The position numbers and the translations under genes are program-made. DNA of 8,810 nt from Verrucomicrobia bacterium UBA1629 (lineage in GTDB: Bacteria; Verrucomicrobiota; Kiritimatiellia; RFP12; UBA1067), in the NCBI GenBank assembly GCA_002321305.1, contig DCMF01000001.1:18706-27515 (forward strand), in the 5' to 3' direction. Shown here in pieces: positions 6,646 through 8,810 of this stretch (its first letter is position 1; every line of letters begins with the position of its first letter). Below the pieces are notes generated by a model. It did not search any database, had not been told where the DNA came from, and worked only from the letters and a program-made list of their open reading frames with translations.

Positions 6646-8751
6646 TTATTTGGTTGGGATTGATTCGGAATTCTCGAACGCGACCCGGACGGACGCGATC
6701 TCGGTGGGCTGGCTGAAGTCCGCCGAGACCGTCCGCACGATCCCCAGGTTCGGCGGCGGCGCGGACGGATTCGTCTCCGTGCCCCAGAACGGCTTCAGGT
6801 CGCCGACCGGCACGCGGACGGTCTTCCAGTCCTTCTCCAGCGGGAAGTCCCAGCCGTAGTAGACCTCGTTCGCCTGCGTGAAGACGATCCGCACAGAACC
6901 GGGCTTGCCGTCCGCCGAACGCAGCGTCACGACGACCTCCCGACCGGGGCCGGGCCGCCCGAAGAGACGCTCGAACGACGCCGCGTCGAACGGCGTGTGC
7001 TGCGAGACGGGACCCTTCGCGAAGACCGCGTCCGTCGCCGTGAAGCCGAGGGCGTCCAGCCCCAGCGGCCCCTTTGCCGTGTAGCGGCGGCCGCCGGGGC
7101 CGTCGAACTGGCCATGCCGTACCGCCCGCGTCACGTCAAGGAACTCGAAATCGGATGCCGTCGGATAGTCAGGAATGACGAACGGCGGCGTGTCCAAGGC
7201 GGCGAGCGCGGCGCGGGCCGCTGCGCCGAACGCCGCCGCAGCCTCGACGACATAGTCGCCGGGCATCAGCGCGACCGCGCCGTCCGCCGCCGTCGCGACG
7301 ACCGCCCCGTCCCCGTCCGCGCGGCGCACGCGCCAGGCCGCGCCCAAGCCAGGCAACGACAGGCGGAGGGTGCGCGCCTCGCGGACGACCATGTGCTTGG
7401 GCGACGTGTTGCCCTCGTAGGGATCGGCGAGGTCGAGGACGTTCGGATAGAGCTGAAGCCGCCAGACGCCGTGCGCCGCCCAGTCGAGAAAGTACGCGCC
7501 GTTCCCCGTCGCGGCGGCGACGGACGAGGCGCCGACGCCCCAGACGCGCCGCAGACGTTCCGGCGCGGGCGGCGGGTCGAGCGGATCGGCCGTGTAGAGG
7601 TAGTCCTCTTCCGTCACCAGCTGGGAGAGGTTGCGCCGCGCGTCGATCCGCACGCCGATGTCGTCGAACCGCAGCGCGTCGATGTCGGGCGTGTAGGGGC
7701 AGCCCAGGGGCGAACGGCGGAAGACTTCGGCGGCGATGGCGAAGGAGATCGCCTTCGCGGGGGTGTAGACGAGGTTGAGGTGGTGGGTCTTCCACGCGAG
7801 GTTGCGGTCGGCCATCGCCAGCGCGTCATACTGGAACTGGTTCGCGACGGAACAGCCCTCGTGCCGGAACTCCCGCGCCATCGCGGGATACATGTAGGCG
7901 CCGCCGACGTCCGCGCAGTCGAACTCGTAGATCATCTTGAGCTTGTCCGCGACGTGCGCGTCGCCCTTGATCGTCGTCGCGGCGATGCGCCCGAGCTGGC
8001 TACCGGGGAGTTCGCGGTCGGCGATCAGCCCCGTCGGGTAGTCGCTGCCCGTCACGCCGTCGACCGTCGACGCGCCGCAGGCGACGTTGCGCCCCTCCCA
8101 GCAGTTGTAGAAGATCGGCTTGTCCGTGCCGGTCGAACGCAGGGCGGACGCGAGCCGGTCGATGTATTCCGTCACCTTCGCGTCCGGCCAGTCCTTCGGA
8201 TAGTGCGGCTCGTTGATGAGCTCAAAGGCGATGATCGCGGGATCGTCGGCATACCGCCTGCCCGTGTAGCGGTTGACGTGGCTCGCGAACGCCTTCAGGA
8301 ACCGCTCCTGAACCGCCCACGCGCGCGGGTCGGACGTCATCTGCCGGATCGTCCAGTCCGCCGAAAATCCGCCGCGCGCGTCGTCCGCCGTGTGCCACCA
8401 CGCGATGGGCGTCAGGACGGTCTTGATGCCGTTCGAGGTGCAGAGGGCGATCAGGTCGTCCAGCAGCGCCACATGCTCGTTGTCGACGAACCCGCCCTCC
8501 TTGGTCGAGAACTCCACGTCGAACGTGTGCAGGCGGATGCAGTCCAGCCCAAGCCGCCGGAAGTGCGCGACGTCACGGCGCATCTGCTCGCGGATGTCGA
8601 GGCCGCGCGCCTTGAAGAATCGGTACTCGCCGCGGAACGGCGCATAGTAGTTCACGCCGAAGCGCGCCTCCATCGCCTTGGGCGCGGCGGACGCCGGAAG
8701 CGCGAAAGCCGCGCCCGCACAGGCGCACAGCACAAGCGCGCGCAGGGCCAT
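6646..8751 (-). CDS. Secreted GH5-like clan GH-A glycoside hydrolase (gene A)
   Basis: A 701-residue protein, first gene of the operon. Residues 1-22 form a signal peptide (MALRAL, a hydrophobic Ala/Leu/Cys core, then a PASA-A type cleavage site), so it is probably exported. Residues about 30-345 read as a clan GH-A (beta/alpha)8 barrel. FGVNYYAP is near strand 1 and CIRLHTFD at 71-78. FELINEP at 176-182 gives the likely acid/base Glu181 in the classic NEP motif, and IYEFD at 274-278 gives candidate nucleophile Glu276. The approach to the acid/base (YTGR, DDPAIIAFEL) resembles GH5 mannanase-type enzymes, but substrate cannot be assigned. Residues about 400-510 look like a beta-rich accessory domain, and 530-701 another beta-rich segment, possibly carbohydrate-binding. 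The ATG at 8751 is preferred because the signal peptide begins there and AGGGGG lies 7 nt upstream, although the frame stays open to the window edge. Retaining glycosidase activity is family knowledge; the specific reaction is unknown. Confidence 0.85.
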   Translation of the reverse strand: MALRALVLCACAGAAFALPASAAPKAMEARFGVNYYAPFRGEYRFFKARGLDIREQMRRDVAHFRRLGLDCIRLHTFDVEFSTKEGGFVDNEHVALLDDLIALCTSNGIKTVLTPIAWWHTADDARGGFSADWTIRQMTSDPRAWAVQERFLKAFASHVNRYTGRRYADDPAIIAFELINEPHYPKDWPDAKVTEYIDRLASALRSTGTDKPIFYNCWEGRNVACGASTVDGVTGSDYPTGLIADRELPGSQLGRIAATTIKGDAHVADKLKMIYEFDCADVGGAYMYPAMAREFRHEGCSVANQFQYDALAMADRNLAWKTHHLNLVYTPAKAISFAIAAEVFRRSPLGCPYTPDIDALRFDDIGVRIDARRNLSQLVTEEDYLYTADPLDPPPAPERLRRVWGVGASSVAAATGNGAYFLDWAAHGVWRLQLYPNVLDLADPYEGNTSPKHMVVREARTLRLSLPGLGAAWRVRRADGDGAVVATAADGAVALMPGDYVVEAAAAFGAAARAALAALDTPPFVIPDYPTASDFEFLDVTRAVRHGQFDGPGGRRYTAKGPLGLDALGFTATDAVFAKGPVSQHTPFDAASFERLFGRPGPGREVVVTLRSADGKPGSVRIVFTQANEVYYGWDFPLEKDWKTVRVPVGDLKPFWGTETNPSAPPPNLGIVRTVSADFSQPTEIASVRVAFENSESIPTK

Positions 8752-8758
8752 CAGAAGG

Positions 8759-8764
8759 CCCCCT
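8759..8764 (-). promoter_or_regulatory. Shine-Dalgarno of gene A
   Basis: On the minus strand AGGGGG sits 7 nt before the ATG at 8751. It is a G-rich, non-perfect Shine-Dalgarno. It supports this ATG even though the reading frame has no stop between the ATG and the window edge. Confidence 0.5.
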
Positions 8765-8782
8765 GCGGCGTTTTCAATGAGT

Positions 8783-8795
8783 GGGGGGGGGGGGG
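8783..8795. repeat. Homopolymer of 13 G (C on the operon strand)
   Basis: An uninterrupted run of 13 G lies 31 nt upstream of the gene A start codon, in the leader or promoter region of the operon. Runs this long are prone to slipped-strand mispairing in replication and are also error-prone in sequencing. Its position would let length changes alter promoter spacing or the leader, but no clear -35/-10 pair can be read in the 59 upstream bases available. Confidence 0.9.
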
Positions 8796-8810
8796 ACTGG
8801 AAACGTGGGC

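Noticed and set aside
5764..6663. A 299-codon plus-strand open frame opposite the start of gene B
   Set aside because: It is in the same codon-aligned antisense frame as the larger shadow, Arg-rich and without any recognisable motif, and it overlaps the signal peptide region of gene B.
8752..8810. A clear sigma70-type promoter upstream of gene A
   Set aside because: The 59 available bases contain the poly-G tract and no convincing -35/-10 pair, so a promoter is not annotated.

Overview
The window is a GC-rich piece of bacterial chromosome. One three-gene operon on the minus strand (8751 down to 910) fills most of it, and a gene-free, repeat- and hairpin-rich stretch occupies 1-909. All three proteins have N-terminal export signals. 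The middle one combines autotransporter-associated beta-strand repeats with two LamG-type domains. That domain style, the high GC and the degenerate CRCRRAG-core intergenic repeats suggest the Verrucomicrobiota/PVC group, perhaps a Kiritimatiellae-like gut or anaerobic lineage. This is inference from domain style; there is no marker gene in the window.

Layout in the direction of transcription: 8752-8810 is the upstream leader with a run of 13 G (13 C on the coding strand). Gene A (8751-6646) is a secreted GH5-like clan GH-A glycoside hydrolase with an NEP catalytic motif. Gene B (6618-3718) is a large exported beta-strand-repeat/LamG protein. Gene C (3696-910) is a second, larger secreted clan GH-A-type hydrolase with an NEG acid/base motif and a TEWN nucleophile motif. 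The gaps are 27 and 21 bp, each carries a Shine-Dalgarno, and all three genes lie in the same reading frame, so co-transcription is likely. The downstream region 640-909 holds several stem-loops. Region 60-635 holds three long imperfect inverted repeats built from related 7-base cores, and a 13-bp hairpin sits at 12-44.

How the genes may work together (inference): two extracellular or periplasmic glycosidases act on a polysaccharide or glycoconjugate, and the large repeat/LamG protein supplies a surface scaffold or glycan-binding adhesin. No transporter, regulator, sulfatase or sugar-catabolism gene is in the window, so the substrate cannot be named. Nothing here proves a new defence or mobile system. 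The most unusual parts are the trio of related inverted repeats, the homopolymer just upstream of the operon, and the GH-adhesin-GH gene order.
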